The notes beneath the pieces were generated by a model. It was not told where the DNA came from, did not search any database, and saw only the letters and a list, made by a program, of their open reading frames with translations. From CALZJC01 sp963781065 (GTDB taxonomy: Bacteria; Acidobacteriota; Thermoanaerobaculia; Multivoradales; JAHEKO01), in the NCBI GenBank assembly GCA_963781065.1, contig CAWAET010000003.1:62001-126000 (forward strand): DNA of 64,000 nt, read 5' to 3'. This document shows, piece after piece, positions 18,925-28,037 of this stretch; position 1 is the stretch's first letter; every line of letters starts with the position of its first letter. The translations under genes were made by a program, and so were the position numbers.

Positions 18925-19824
18925 TCAGCCCAGGCGCAGCAGTTCCGGCAACAGGTCGCGGTAAAGCACCCAGGCCACGCTCGCCACCCACAGCAGGATG
19001 TTGACCAGGAAGGGCCGGTCGCCGAGGATGGCCTCGGTCGGGTTGCGCTCGCTCGGCCGCTGGTAGATGAGATAGAGATAGCGGAAGATGCCGAAGAGCA
19101 CGAACGGCATGGTGAAGATCAGATCCTTGGTGTGGTACTTCTCGGCGGTCTCCGGCGAGATGGCGTAGACGGCGTAGGCCACGACCGTGCCGGCCGTCAC
19201 CACATTGATCATCTGGTCGAGAAAGGCCGGGCTGTAGTGGGTCAGCACCTGGCGCTGGCCTGGGGCCTCGCCGGCCAGCAGCATCAGCTCGTGCCGCCGC
19301 TTGGAGAAGGCCAGGAAGAGGGCCAGGAAGCTGGTGCACAGGATCAGCCAGGCCGACACCTCCACCCCAATCGCGACGCCGCCGGCCATCACCCGCAGGA
19401 CGAAGCCGAAGCTGAGCAGCATGACGTCCAGGATCACCACCCGCTTCAGCCACAGCGAGTAGGCCAGGTTGCTCGCCAGGTAGACGGCCAGGATCGCCAC
19501 GAAGCCCGGGCCGAGGATCAGGCTCAGCGCCAGCGCCGCCAGCGCCAGCACCGCGCCGGCGGCTCCGGCCGCCGCCACCGGCAGCCGGCCGGCGGCGATG
19601 GGCCGCGACCGCTTGCGGGGATGGCGCCGGTCCTCCTCGCGATCGCGGATGTCGTTGAACAGGTAGACGGCGCTGGCGAGCAGACAGAAGGCGGCAAACG
19701 CCAGCAGGGCGCGGCCGGCCACCCGCGGATCGTCGAACTGGCGGGCGAACAGCAGCGGCGCCAGCACGAAGACGTTCTTGACCCACTGGGCGGGACGCAT
19801 CGCGCTGAGCAGTTCGGACGCCAT
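18925..19824 (-). CDS. UbiA-family prenyltransferase, decaprenyl-phosphate phosphoribosyltransferase-like
   Basis: 299 residues, nine or so membrane helices. It begins MRPAQWVKNVFVLAPLLFA, a segment typical of the DPPR-synthase branch rather than menaquinone or heme prenyltransferases. The first aspartate motif is NDIRDREEDRRHPRKRSRPI and the second region is YSLWLKRVVILDVMLLSFGF. In Actinobacteria this branch transfers phosphoribose from PRPP to decaprenyl phosphate, first step towards the arabinose donor; Azorhizobium uses a homologue for Nod-factor arabinosylation. The PAP2 gene follows five bases later. The epimerases DprE1/DprE2 are not in the window, so the final donor may be ribosyl. 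Confidence 0.85.
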   Translation of the reverse strand: MASELLSAMRPAQWVKNVFVLAPLLFARQFDDPRVAGRALLAFAAFCLLASAVYLFNDIRDREEDRRHPRKRSRPIAAGRLPVAAAGAAGAVLALAALALSLILGPGFVAILAVYLASNLAYSLWLKRVVILDVMLLSFGFVLRVMAGGVAIGVEVSAWLILCTSFLALFLAFSKRRHELMLLAGEAPGQRQVLTHYSPAFLDQMINVVTAGTVVAYAVYAISPETAEKYHTKDLIFTMPFVLFGIFRYLYLIYQRPSERNPTEAILGDRPFLVNILLWVASVAWVLYRDLLPELLRLG

Positions 19825-19850
19825 AGGGCGCTATTGTAAAGAGAGCCGCC

Positions 19851-22196
19851 GTGCGCCGTCTCCGTCTGCCGCCGCCAACCCACGTCCTGCCGACGATGGC
19901 GCTGCTGCTCGTGGCGGTCTGGCCGCTCGTCGCCGGCGGCCGCACCCTCTACCTGCGCGACGCCGCCAACACCCATCTGCCGGCCAAGTGGTCCCAGGCC
20001 GAGGCGATGCGTGCCGGGCGGCTGCCGCTCATCGACCCGTTGCGCGACGGCGGCCAGCCGGCGCTCGGCAACCCCAACACCGTCCCGCTGTACCCCGACA
20101 ACCTGCTCTATCTGGCGGCGCCGGCGCTGTGGGCGTTCAACGCCCACTTCTGGCTGCACCTGCTGCTGGCGCCGTGGGCCTTCTTCTGGCTGGCGCGGGT
20201 CTGGGGGCTCGGCCCGCGCGCCGCCTGGGCGGCGGGCGCCTGCTACGCCGCCAGCGGCTTCTTCCTCTCGTCGCTCAACCTCTACAACCTGGTGGCCGGC
20301 TACGCGCTGGCGCCGGCCCTGGTCGCGGCGGCGCTGCGGCTGGCCGAGCCCGGCCGGCGCGGCCGCCGGCTGGCGATCCTGGCCGTGCTGTGGGCCCTCG
20401 TCCTGCTGGCCGGCGACCCGATGACGGCCGCGGTGGCGCTGGCGGCGGCCCTGGGAGCGATGGCCGCGCGCGCCGGCTGGCGGGCCCCGATCCGCGCCGC
20501 GCCCTGGCTGGCGCTCGGCCTCGGCACCCTGCTGGCGGCGCCGCAGCTGGTCGAGTTCCTGCGCATCCTGCCGGCCAGCTTTCGCGGCCACCTGGGCTAT
20601 TCGGCGGCGGCGGCGGCGGAGGCCAGCTGGCATCCGGCGACGCTGTTCGGCTGGCTGGTGCCCTTCCCGTTTGGCGGCCCCGATCTCGCCTTCTGGGGCC
20701 AGCGGCTGTTCGGCGGCGACCTGCCCCTGCTGTTCGCGCTCTACCCGGGCGTGGCGGCGCTGGCGCTGGCGCTGGCGGCGGGGCCGCCGCGCGGCGGCGC
20801 GGCCGGCGCCGCCGGCCGCTGGGCCTGGGGGCTGGTCGCGGCCGGGCTCTTCCTCGCCCTGGGCGGGCACAACCCGGTGGTGCGCGCCCTGATGGCCCTG
20901 CCCGGCGCCGACCTGCTGCGGCTGCCGGTCAAGCTCTGGCTGCTGGTGGCGCTGGGGGCGGCGCTGCTGTGCGGCCGCGGCTTCGAGCGCGCCTTCGGCG
21001 GCGGCCGGCGGCGGCCGCTGGCGCTGGCGCTGGCCGCGGTCGGCTCGCTCCTGGCGGCGCTCTGGCTGGCGCTGACCGTGGCGCCCGGCGCCGCCCGCGC
21101 CGCCCTGGGGGCGGCGGCGCCCGGCGCCGGCGACGCGTTCATCGACCACCAGCGGCTGCGTTGGGCCGGCCTCTGCCTGGCGGGACTCGCCCTGGTCGCG
21201 GCCTGCGGCGCCCTGCTGCGGCTGGCGGCCGGCCGCCCCCGGCTGGCCGGGGCGCTACTGGTCGTCCTGCACGTGGCGTCGCAGCTGCTTCTTCTGCGGC
21301 CGCTGCTGGCACAGGACGAGGCGGCTCTCTACCGCCAGCCGCCGGCGCTGCTGGCCCTGCTGCCGCCGCGGGCGCGGCTGGTGCACGCGGTGCCGGGCGG
21401 GCTGTTCGGGCCGGTCCACACGACCGCCGCGGCATACCCCGACGCCCGGCTGCTCTGGTATCAGCGGCAGACCCGGCAGCAGCTGTTCCCGGCGACCGGC
21501 CGGCTGTGGGGACGGCGCTATGAGCTGACCCGTTCCCCCGAGGGCCTCGACAGCTTCTTGAGCCGGGCCGTCGCTCAGACCCTGCCGGGTCTCGACGACC
21601 GGTCGCGGCTGCGGCTGCTGGCGGCGTCGGGGGTCGACCATCTGCTTTTGACCCGGCCGCTGGCGGCCGGCGCCGAGACGGCGGCCGCGCTGCTCGATGG
21701 CGGCGGCGGCGGGGCCGGGGACCTGCGCATCTACCGGCTGCGCCCGCCGCCGCCGGAGGTCTTCTTCGCCGGCTCGGTCCATCGCGCGCCGCATCTCAAC
21801 GGCGCTCTGTCGCTGCTGCTCGAGCCGTCGTTCGACCCCCTTGCCGAGGTGGTGCTGCCGGGCTCGGGACCGTCCGTCCAGGGGTCGCCGGGGCGGGTTG
21901 AAGTGCTCGCTTCGGGGCCCGAGTCGCTGCGGGTGACGGTCGAGGCGCCGGGGCCGGGGGCGCTGGTCGTCCATCGCGCGCTCCTGCCGGTCTGGCGGGC
22001 CGAAGTCGACGGCCGGCCGGCGCCGATCGTGGCGGCGAACATCCACCGGATGGGGATCGAGCTCGCGGCCGGACGGCACAGCGTCCGGCTGTGGGTCGAC
22101 CGGCGGCCGCTGTGGGCGGCGGCGCTGGTGGCCGGCGCGGCTGCCCTGGTCGTGCTGCTGTTGGCGGCGCCGCCGCGGCGGCTCGCCGGTTGGTAA
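19851..22196 (+). CDS. YfhO-like polytopic membrane protein
   Basis: 781 residues. About twelve to fourteen hydrophobic helices span residues 15-480, beginning with a loop of the type DAANTHLPAKWSQAEAMRAG and then RDGGQPALGNPNTVPLYPDN, which is the acidic first-loop pattern of YfhO/GT-C proteins. A soluble stretch of ~230 residues and a final membrane helix (ALVAGAAALVVLLLAAP) complete the YfhO arrangement. In Gram-positive bacteria YfhO-type proteins glycosylate teichoic acids from polyprenyl-linked sugars. A comparable periplasmic glycosyl-transfer job is inferred here. It is divergent from the UbiA-like gene by 26 bases and ends 12 bases before accC. Confidence 0.75.
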   Translation: MRRLRLPPPTHVLPTMALLLVAVWPLVAGGRTLYLRDAANTHLPAKWSQAEAMRAGRLPLIDPLRDGGQPALGNPNTVPLYPDNLLYLAAPALWAFNAHFWLHLLLAPWAFFWLARVWGLGPRAAWAAGACYAASGFFLSSLNLYNLVAGYALAPALVAAALRLAEPGRRGRRLAILAVLWALVLLAGDPMTAAVALAAALGAMAARAGWRAPIRAAPWLALGLGTLLAAPQLVEFLRILPASFRGHLGYSAAAAAEASWHPATLFGWLVPFPFGGPDLAFWGQRLFGGDLPLLFALYPGVAALALALAAGPPRGGAAGAAGRWAWGLVAAGLFLALGGHNPVVRALMALPGADLLRLPVKLWLLVALGAALLCGRGFERAFGGGRRRPLALALAAVGSLLAALWLALTVAPGAARAALGAAAPGAGDAFIDHQRLRWAGLCLAGLALVAACGALLRLAAGRPRLAGALLVVLHVASQLLLLRPLLAQDEAALYRQPPALLALLPPRARLVHAVPGGLFGPVHTTAAAYPDARLLWYQRQTRQQLFPATGRLWGRRYELTRSPEGLDSFLSRAVAQTLPGLDDRSRLRLLAASGVDHLLLTRPLAAGAETAAALLDGGGGGAGDLRIYRLRPPPPEVFFAGSVHRAPHLNGALSLLLEPSFDPLAEVVLPGSGPSVQGSPGRVEVLASGPESLRVTVEAPGPGALVVHRALLPVWRAEVDGRPAPIVAANIHRMGIELAAGRHSVRLWVDRRPLWAAALVAGAAALVVLLLAAPPRRLAGW

Positions 22197-22208
22197 GATC
22201 GCCAGCCG

Positions 22209-23729
22209 ATGCCTTCAGGCCGCGAACGCCCGCTACGCAAGGTGCTGGTCGCCAACCGGGGCGAGATCGCGGTGCGTATCCTGCGCGCCCTGCGCGAGCT
22301 CGGCATCCGCAGCGCGGCGGTCTACTCCGAGCCCGACCGGCGGGGCCTGCCGGTGGTGCTGGCCGACGAGGCGTACCCGATCGGCGCCGCGGCCTCCGCC
22401 GAGAGCTACCTGCGCGGCGAGGCGCTGGTCGAGCTGGCGCGCGAGATCGGCGCCGACGGCATCCATCCCGGCTACGGCTTCCTGGCCGAGAACGCCGAGT
22501 TCGCGCGGCTGTGCGAGGCCGGCGGCGTCACCTTCATCGGCCCGCCGCCCGAGGCGATGGCGGCGATGGGGTCGAAGATCGAGAGCCGGCGGCTGATGCG
22601 CGCCGCCGGCGTGCCGGTGGTTCCCGGCGGCGAGGAGGCGCTGGCCGACCTCGACGCGGCGGCCGCCTTCGCCGAGACGGTCGGCTATCCGGTGATGCTC
22701 AAGGCCGCGGCGGGCGGCGGCGGCAAGGGGATGCGCCGGGTCGACAGCGCCGAGGCGCTGGCGCGGGCCTACCGCGCCGCCCGGTCCGAAGCGCGCGCCA
22801 GCTTTGCCGACGACCGGGTCTACATCGAGAAGTTCCTGGTGCGTCCGCGCCACATCGAGATCCAGATCCTCGGCGACAGCCACGGCAAGCTGGTCTCGCT
22901 GGGCGAGCGCGAGTGCTCGCTGCAGCGGCGCCACCAGAAGGTCGTCGAGGAGGCGCCCTCGCCGGTGGTGACGCCCGAGCTGCGGCGGCGGATGGGCGAG
23001 GCGGCGGTCAAGGCGGCGGCGGCGGTGGCCTACACCAACGCCGGCACGGTCGAGTTCATGCTCGACCGCTCGGGCGACTTCTACTTCCTGGAGATGAACG
23101 CCCGCCTCCAGGTCGAGCACCCGGTGACCGAGTGGGTCACCGGCCTGGACCTGGTTTGCGCCCAGATCGCGGTCGCCCGCGGCGAGCGGCTGGGCCCGGA
23201 GTTCGACGACGTCGTGCCGCGCGGTCACGCCTTCGAGGTGCGGATCTACGCCGAGGATCCGTACCGCAACTTCGCTCCTTCGCCGGGCACCCTGCGGCGG
23301 CTGCGCTGGCCCGGCGGGCCTGGCGTGCGGGTCGACGCCGGCGTCTACGAGGGCGACGAGGTGACGATCCACTACGACCCGCTGCTGGCCAAGCTGACCG
23401 CCTGGGGCGGCGACCGGGCGCACGCGATCGGGCGGCTGAGCCGGGCGCTGGCGGAGCTCCGGATCGAGGGCATCCGCACCACCGTGCCGCTGTTCCAGGC
23501 GCTGCTCGAGGACGACGACTTCCGCCGCGGCGAGCTCGACATCGAGATGCTCGACCGCAAGCTGGGCGCCGGCGAGCTGCGCGCCGAGCGGCCGGCCGAG
23601 CTGGCCGACCTGGGCGCGGTGGCGGCGGCCCTGGAGCACGTCGAGCGCACCTCACGCGCCGCCACGGCGGCGCCGCCGGCGCGCCGCGACCGCTGGCGCC
23701 GGACGGCCCGGCGAGAGGGCCTGCGGTGA
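22209..23729 (+). CDS. Biotin carboxylase subunit of an acyl-CoA carboxylase
   Basis: 506 residues. N-terminal domain KVLVANRGEIAVRILRALRE; ATP-grasp domain with AAAGGGGKGMRRV glycine loop; the ECSLQRRHQKVVEEAPSP bicarbonate/biotin loop; active-site FMLDRSGDFYFLEMNARLQV and EHPVTEWVTGLDLV; C-terminal barrel ending around residue 450. The enzyme carboxylates biotin on the carrier encoded next (GTGA overlap). The length is about 50 residues beyond AccC, with a basic tail (RRDRWRRTARREGLR), so it is nearer to the catabolic acyl-CoA carboxylase (PccA/MccA) alpha-subunit type split from its BCCP part. The carboxyltransferase subunit is not in the window. Confidence 0.9.
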   Translation: MPSGRERPLRKVLVANRGEIAVRILRALRELGIRSAAVYSEPDRRGLPVVLADEAYPIGAAASAESYLRGEALVELAREIGADGIHPGYGFLAENAEFARLCEAGGVTFIGPPPEAMAAMGSKIESRRLMRAAGVPVVPGGEEALADLDAAAAFAETVGYPVMLKAAAGGGGKGMRRVDSAEALARAYRAARSEARASFADDRVYIEKFLVRPRHIEIQILGDSHGKLVSLGERECSLQRRHQKVVEEAPSPVVTPELRRRMGEAAVKAAAAVAYTNAGTVEFMLDRSGDFYFLEMNARLQVEHPVTEWVTGLDLVCAQIAVARGERLGPEFDDVVPRGHAFEVRIYAEDPYRNFAPSPGTLRRLRWPGGPGVRVDAGVYEGDEVTIHYDPLLAKLTAWGGDRAHAIGRLSRALAELRIEGIRTTVPLFQALLEDDDFRRGELDIEMLDRKLGAGELRAERPAELADLGAVAAALEHVERTSRAATAAPPARRDRWRRTARREGLR

Positions 23730-24229
23730 AGCTGGTCGTCGAGCACCAGGGCCGCGCCGACGAGGTGGAGGTCGAGCGCGAGGGCGACCTCTGGCGCGTG
23801 CGGGTCGGCGACCGCGACTACCTGGTGGACGCGGCGCGGGTGGGCGGCACCGCCCGCAGCCTGCGGATCGCCGGCGGCCAGTACGAGGTCGACGTGACCC
23901 CCCTGGGGCAGGGCCGCTACGAGATCAGCCGCGGCGGCTGGCTCGAGCAGCTGACGGTGCAGGATCCGCTGAGCTATCTGGCCAGCCGCGCCCACGGCGA
24001 GGCCGCGCCGCAGGGCTCGCAGACCATCACCGCCTACATGCCGGGCCGGGTGGCGGCGATCCTGGTGGAGGAGGGAACGCGGGTGGCGGCCGGCGACGGC
24101 GTTCTGGTGCTCGAGGCGATGAAGATGGAGAACGAGATCCTGGTCGAGCGCGACGGCGTCGTCGGCCGGATCCTGGTGGGTCTGGGCGAGGCGGTCGAGG
24201 CGGGAGACCCCCTCTTCGAGCTCGACTGA
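23726..24229 (+). CDS. Biotin carboxyl carrier domain protein
   Basis: 167 residues from GTG 23726, overlapping the biotin carboxylase stop. An N-terminal beta-rich region (VKLVVEHQGRADEVEVE) resembles the BT linker domain of propionyl-CoA carboxylase alpha chains. The last ~75 residues are a biotinyl domain with ITAYMPGRVAAILVEEGTRV and the biotinylation site VLEAMKMENE, the lysine being the target. Together with the preceding gene it is equivalent to one split alpha subunit. Substrate specificity depends on the unseen carboxyltransferase. Confidence 0.9.
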   Translation: MKLVVEHQGRADEVEVEREGDLWRVRVGDRDYLVDAARVGGTARSLRIAGGQYEVDVTPLGQGRYEISRGGWLEQLTVQDPLSYLASRAHGEAAPQGSQTITAYMPGRVAAILVEEGTRVAAGDGVLVLEAMKMENEILVERDGVVGRILVGLGEAVEAGDPLFELD

Positions 24230-24234
24230 GCGGC

Positions 24235-25062
24235 ATGGCCAGAAAACGCCAGCCGGTCAAGGTGAGCACCTCGCTGCGGCTGATGCGCGAGGTGCTCGAG
24301 CTCGATCATCTCCACTACGGGCTGTGGCGGGACGAGCCGCTCGATCTCGACGGGCTCAAGCGGGCCCAGGACCGCTACGCCGAGCAGCTCTGCGACTGGG
24401 TCCCCGAGGGCGCGCGGTCGATCCTCGACGTCGGCTGCGGCACCGGCTCGATGGCGCTGCGGCTGCGCGAGCGCGGGTTCGTGGTCGAGGGGCTGGCGCC
24501 CGACCCCTACCTGGGCGAGGTCTTCCGCCAGCGCACCGGCCTGCCGTTCCATCTCGCCCGCTTCCAGGACTTCGAGCCCGAGCGCCCCTACGACCTGATC
24601 CTGATGAGCGAGTCGGCGCAGTACATCTGGCTGGACTCGCTGTTCCCGCACGTCTGCCGGGTGGCGCCGGGCGGCCATCTGCTGCTGGCCGACTACTTCG
24701 TGATCGACGACGACGGCAGCCCGGCGGCGCGCAGCGGCCATCCGCTCGACGGCTTTCTGGAGCGGGCTGCCGCCAACGGCTGCGAGCTGCTGCGGCGCGA
24801 GGACGTCACCGAGCAGGCGGCGCCGACCCTGGCCCTGGCCTCGAACTGGCTCGACCGCTACGGCGTCAGGATCGCCGAGGTGCTGGGCGAGCGCGCCCAC
24901 CGCCGCCACCCCTGGCTCTACGGGCTCGCCAACCGCCTGTTCGGCGGCCGCCTCCGCCGCCGGCTGGCGCAGGAGCGCAGCCTGTGCGACCCGGAGGTCT
25001 TCCGCCGGCTCAAGCGCTACGAGCTGATGCTCTTTCGCGTGCCCGGCGCGTCCGGGCGGTAG
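24235..25062 (+). CDS. Class I SAM-dependent methyltransferase
   Basis: 275 residues. SAM-binding motif I ILDVGCGTGSMALRLRERG at about residue 63, motif II region EGLAPDP, then YDLILMSESAQYIWLDSLFP and the post-motif GGHLLLADYFVIDDDG. The N-terminus (HLHYGLWRD) and basic C-terminal helix are unlike small-molecule ubiquinone methylases I can name, so no substrate is assigned. Starts five bases after the biotin carrier gene, so likely co-transcribed, and runs convergent with waaF. Confidence 0.8.
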   Translation: MARKRQPVKVSTSLRLMREVLELDHLHYGLWRDEPLDLDGLKRAQDRYAEQLCDWVPEGARSILDVGCGTGSMALRLRERGFVVEGLAPDPYLGEVFRQRTGLPFHLARFQDFEPERPYDLILMSESAQYIWLDSLFPHVCRVAPGGHLLLADYFVIDDDGSPAARSGHPLDGFLERAAANGCELLRREDVTEQAAPTLALASNWLDRYGVRIAEVLGERAHRRHPWLYGLANRLFGGRLRRRLAQERSLCDPEVFRRLKRYELMLFRVPGASGR

Positions 25063-25081
25063 CTTCCCGCCGCGACGCCGA

Positions 25082-26077
25082 TCAGTCGCGCCCGAGTGCC
25101 GCCAGCGCCTCGGTCGCCACCCGCTCGACGCCGATCTGCTTCAGGCAGCGGTGGTGCAGCAGCGGGCAGCGCCGGCGGAAGCAGGGCGAGCACCAGCGGT
25201 CGGTGTGGAGCACCCGGTGCCCCTCACCCGCCGGGGCGGTGCGGCGCGGGTCGGTGGGCCCGAACAGGGCGACGCAGGGCACCCCGACCGCCGCGGCCAG
25301 GTGCATCGGCCCCGAGTCGTTGGTGACCAGGACGTCGAGGTTGGCGAGCAGCTTGGCGAGGCGTCCCAGGTCCAGATCGGGGCCCGCCAGCGGGTGCACG
25401 TGGCCGCTCTCCTCGTGCACCCGGACGCCGAGCCAGGTCTCCTTGGGCCCGACCACGATGAGGATCCGCGCTCGCGGCTGCCGCCGGCGCAGCTCGCGCG
25501 CCAGCTCGGCGAACCGCCGCCAGGGCCAGCGCTTGCTGGGGCCGAACTCGGCCCCCGGGAACAGGCCGATCAGCGGCCCGTCGCCGGCGAGCCCGGCGCG
25601 CTCGACCAGCTGCCGCCCCTGCTCGCGGTCGGCGGCCGGCAGCTCCAGGCGCGGCACCCAGCCGGCCGGCGGCGGCACCGCCATCGCCGCCAGCAGCTCG
25701 CCATAGTCCTCGATCTGCGGCCGCCTGCCGGCGGGCCGCGGCACGGCGGGCGCCAGCAGCAGGGAGCGCCAGTTGCCGCGGTAGCCGAACCGTCGCGGGA
25801 TGCCCGCCCGGCGGGTCAGCCAGGCCGAGCGGAAGGAGTTGGGCAGCAGCACCGCTTCGTCGAAGGCGTGGCGGCGCAGTTCGTCGACCGTGGCGCGCTC
25901 GTCGTCGCCGCGCACCACCACCGCCGCGACCGCCGGGCAGAGCTCGACGAGCGGCGCGAGGTGGCGCCGGGCGAGCACCGCCGGGTGCCGGCCGGCGGCG
26001 GCCAGCGCCTCGATCACCGGCAGCGCCATGACGGTGTCGCCGACCCAGTTGGGGGCGAACAGCAGCGTGCCGCTCAT
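25082..26077 (-). CDS. waaF: ADP-heptose--LPS heptosyltransferase
   Basis: 331 residues, start at 26077 overlapping the previous stop (ATGA). GT9 fold: N-terminal FAPNWVGDTVMALPVIEAL with the catalytic-type Asp, then LIGLFPGAEFGPSKRWPWRRF and the ADP-heptose site VTNDSGPMHLAAAVGVPCVALFG with GPTDP. The FAPNWVGD start is the WaaF (heptosyltransferase II) version, and the RWCSPCFRRRCPLLHHRCLK tail is also WaaF-like. It adds L,D-heptose to the LPS inner core on the cytoplasmic face. Last gene of the Kdo/lipid A operon waaA-lpxK-lpxL-like-waaF. Confidence 0.92.
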   Translation of the reverse strand: MSGTLLFAPNWVGDTVMALPVIEALAAAGRHPAVLARRHLAPLVELCPAVAAVVVRGDDERATVDELRRHAFDEAVLLPNSFRSAWLTRRAGIPRRFGYRGNWRSLLLAPAVPRPAGRRPQIEDYGELLAAMAVPPPAGWVPRLELPAADREQGRQLVERAGLAGDGPLIGLFPGAEFGPSKRWPWRRFAELARELRRRQPRARILIVVGPKETWLGVRVHEESGHVHPLAGPDLDLGRLAKLLANLDVLVTNDSGPMHLAAAVGVPCVALFGPTDPRRTAPAGEGHRVLHTDRWCSPCFRRRCPLLHHRCLKQIGVERVATEALAALGRD

Positions 26078-27003
26078 CCGCCGCCACCAGCCTGGCCGCG
26101 CCGTCGCTGCCGCCAGCGGTCGTGCATCCACAGCCACATCTCGGGGTGGTCGCGGATCTCGGCCTCGGTGGCCGCCACGTAGCGGGCGGTGAGGGCGGCG
26201 ACCCGGTCGGCGGCGGCCGCGGCCGGGTCCTCGACCGCGTCGCCCGGGCGGATCGCCGGCCGCACCACGATGCGAAAGCGGCCGCGCGGCTCGGGATAGC
26301 AGAAGATCGGCACCGCCGGGGTGTCGAAGCGCAGCGCCAGCCGGGCGGCGAGCGTGCTGGTCATCGCCGGCCGGCCGAGGAACGGCACCTCGGTGCCCTC
26401 GCGCGGGTGGACCCTCTGGTCGGCCAGGATCCACACCCGCTCGCCGTTCTTCAGGGCCCGCATCGCCTCGCGCCCGGCACCGCGGCGGTTGACCGTGACG
26501 ACGCCGAAGCGCTCGCGCAGGCGCCGGGTCTGCCGGTCGAGATAGGGATTGTCGGCCGGCCGGGCGATGGCGTACGAGGCCCCGCGGTAGATGGACACCG
26601 GATCGCCCAGCATCTCCCAGCTGCCGAGGTGGGCGGTGAGCAACAGCACGCCCCGGCCCTGGCGCTCGGCGGCCAGCAGATGCTCCCAACCGTCGAGGCT
26701 CACTCGCCGGCAGATCTCCTCGGCGCCGAAGCGGGTCATCGACAGGCGGTCGAAGGCCATCCCGCCGAAGTGGCGGAAACAGTCGCGAACCAGCCGCCGC
26801 CGGGCGGCCTCGTCGAGGTCGGGAAAGGCGGCGGCGAGGTTGGCCAGCGCCACCCTGCGGTGGCGCCCGTCCAGCCGATGGACGAGGCCGCCCAGCGCCG
26901 CGCCGACCCCGCGGGCCGCGCGGTGCGGCAGCGCTCGGACACCGCCGAAAAACGTCATCAGCGCGGCGTACTCGAGCGCGTGGCGCACCCCCAGCAGACT
27001 CAT
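26074..27003 (-). CDS. Lysophospholipid/lipid A late acyltransferase, LpxL/HtrB family
   Basis: 309 residues. A hydrophobic N-terminus is followed by the acyltransferase motif LLTAHLGSWEML (HX4E catalytic dyad), GVVTVNRRGAGREAMRALKN, and the later ILADQRVHPREGTEVPFLGR with the conserved Asp-Gln. This matches LpxL/LpxM-type enzymes that add secondary acyl chains to Kdo2-lipid IVA at the inner membrane. Overlaps lpxK upstream and waaF downstream by four bases each, so it is clearly part of the same operon. Which acyl position it serves cannot be told. Confidence 0.88.
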   Translation of the reverse strand: MSLLGVRHALEYAALMTFFGGVRALPHRAARGVGAALGGLVHRLDGRHRRVALANLAAAFPDLDEAARRRLVRDCFRHFGGMAFDRLSMTRFGAEEICRRVSLDGWEHLLAAERQGRGVLLLTAHLGSWEMLGDPVSIYRGASYAIARPADNPYLDRQTRRLRERFGVVTVNRRGAGREAMRALKNGERVWILADQRVHPREGTEVPFLGRPAMTSTLAARLALRFDTPAVPIFCYPEPRGRFRIVVRPAIRPGDAVEDPAAAAADRVAALTARYVAATEAEIRDHPEMWLWMHDRWRQRRRGQAGGGG

Positions 27004-28037
27004 CGCGGCCTCGCCGCCAGCTGGTCGAGCCGGCCGCCGAGCCAGGCCCAGAAAGCCGGCTCGGGCTCGGCCCGGATCGGCAGCTCGGCCAGCGGCAGCT
27101 CGATCCGGCCGTACAGCTTGACCGCGTCCTTGCCGGTGGTCAGGACGCAGTCGGCGTCGTGCTGGCGGGCCAGCGTCGCGATCCGGTCGAGGGTCGGCGG
27201 TGGATAGGGGTGGTGGTCGGGCAGGGTCAGCGGCGGCGCGACCGGCTCGATGCCCTGCGCGGCGACCGCGGCGAGAAACCGCTCGGGGCGGGCGATGGCC
27301 GCCACCACCAGCACCCGGGCGCCGGCCGGCAGCGGCTCGCCCGAGTGCAGGGTGGCCGGCAGCGAGCGGGTGCGGCTGGCGAAGGCCCGCCCCTCGAACC
27401 CCACCGGCCGCAGTGCCTCGGCCAGCCCAGCGGCGCCGTCCTCGGCGCCGGTCAGGACCACCGCGTCGGCCCGCGCCAGCGCCGTCAGCGGCTCGCGCAG
27501 ACGCCCCCCGGGCGGCAGCTTGCCGCCGCCGAACGGGTCGCCGGCGGGCAGCGTCACCAGGTCGAGCTGGCGCGCCAGCCGCAGGTGCGAGAAGCCGTCG
27601 TCGAGCAGGAAGATCTCGGGCGGCCGGTCGAGCCGCTCGAGGGCCTGGCGGCCGGCGTCGTAGCGGTCGCGGCCGACGACCACGGCGACGCCGGGAAGCA
27701 TGCCGGCCAGCAGCACCGGCTCGTCGCCGGCCACCAGCGGCCCGAGCAGCGGCCCGTCGCCGGTGCTCACCACCCGCACCCGGGAGTCGCGCCGCCGGTA
27801 GCCGCGCGACAGGATCGCCAGCCGCAGGCCGCGGTCGCGCAGGTGCTCGGCCAGGGCCGCCACCAGCGGCGTCTTGCCGGTGCCGCCCCAGTGCAGGTTG
27901 CCGACGCTGATGACCGGCGCCGGCAGGGTGCGGCAGCGCTCGGCCCACCACTGGCGGCGCAGCGCGTGGCCGGCGGCGTAGAGCCGCTGCCAGGGCGAGC
28001 GGGCCGGCGGCGGCGCCTGGAAGCGGCCCGCGATCAC
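27000..28037 (-). CDS. lpxK: Tetraacyldisaccharide 4'-kinase
   Basis: 345 residues, normal for LpxK. Walker A is SVGNLHWGGTGKTPLVAAL at about residues 44-62; AILSRGYRRR is the conserved RGY segment; FLLDDGFSHLRLARQLDLV carries the catalytic DDGFQH-type motif, here DDGFSH. ATP-dependent phosphorylation of lipid A disaccharide at the 4' position takes place at the cytoplasmic face of the inner membrane. ATGA overlaps with both neighbours. Confidence 0.93.
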   Translation of the reverse strand: MIAGRFQAPPPARSPWQRLYAAGHALRRQWWAERCRTLPAPVISVGNLHWGGTGKTPLVAALAEHLRDRGLRLAILSRGYRRRDSRVRVVSTGDGPLLGPLVAGDEPVLLAGMLPGVAVVVGRDRYDAGRQALERLDRPPEIFLLDDGFSHLRLARQLDLVTLPAGDPFGGGKLPPGGRLREPLTALARADAVVLTGAEDGAAGLAEALRPVGFEGRAFASRTRSLPATLHSGEPLPAGARVLVVAAIARPERFLAAVAAQGIEPVAPPLTLPDHHPYPPPTLDRIATLARQHDADCVLTTGKDAVKLYGRIELPLAELPIRAEPEPAFWAWLGGRLDQLAARPR

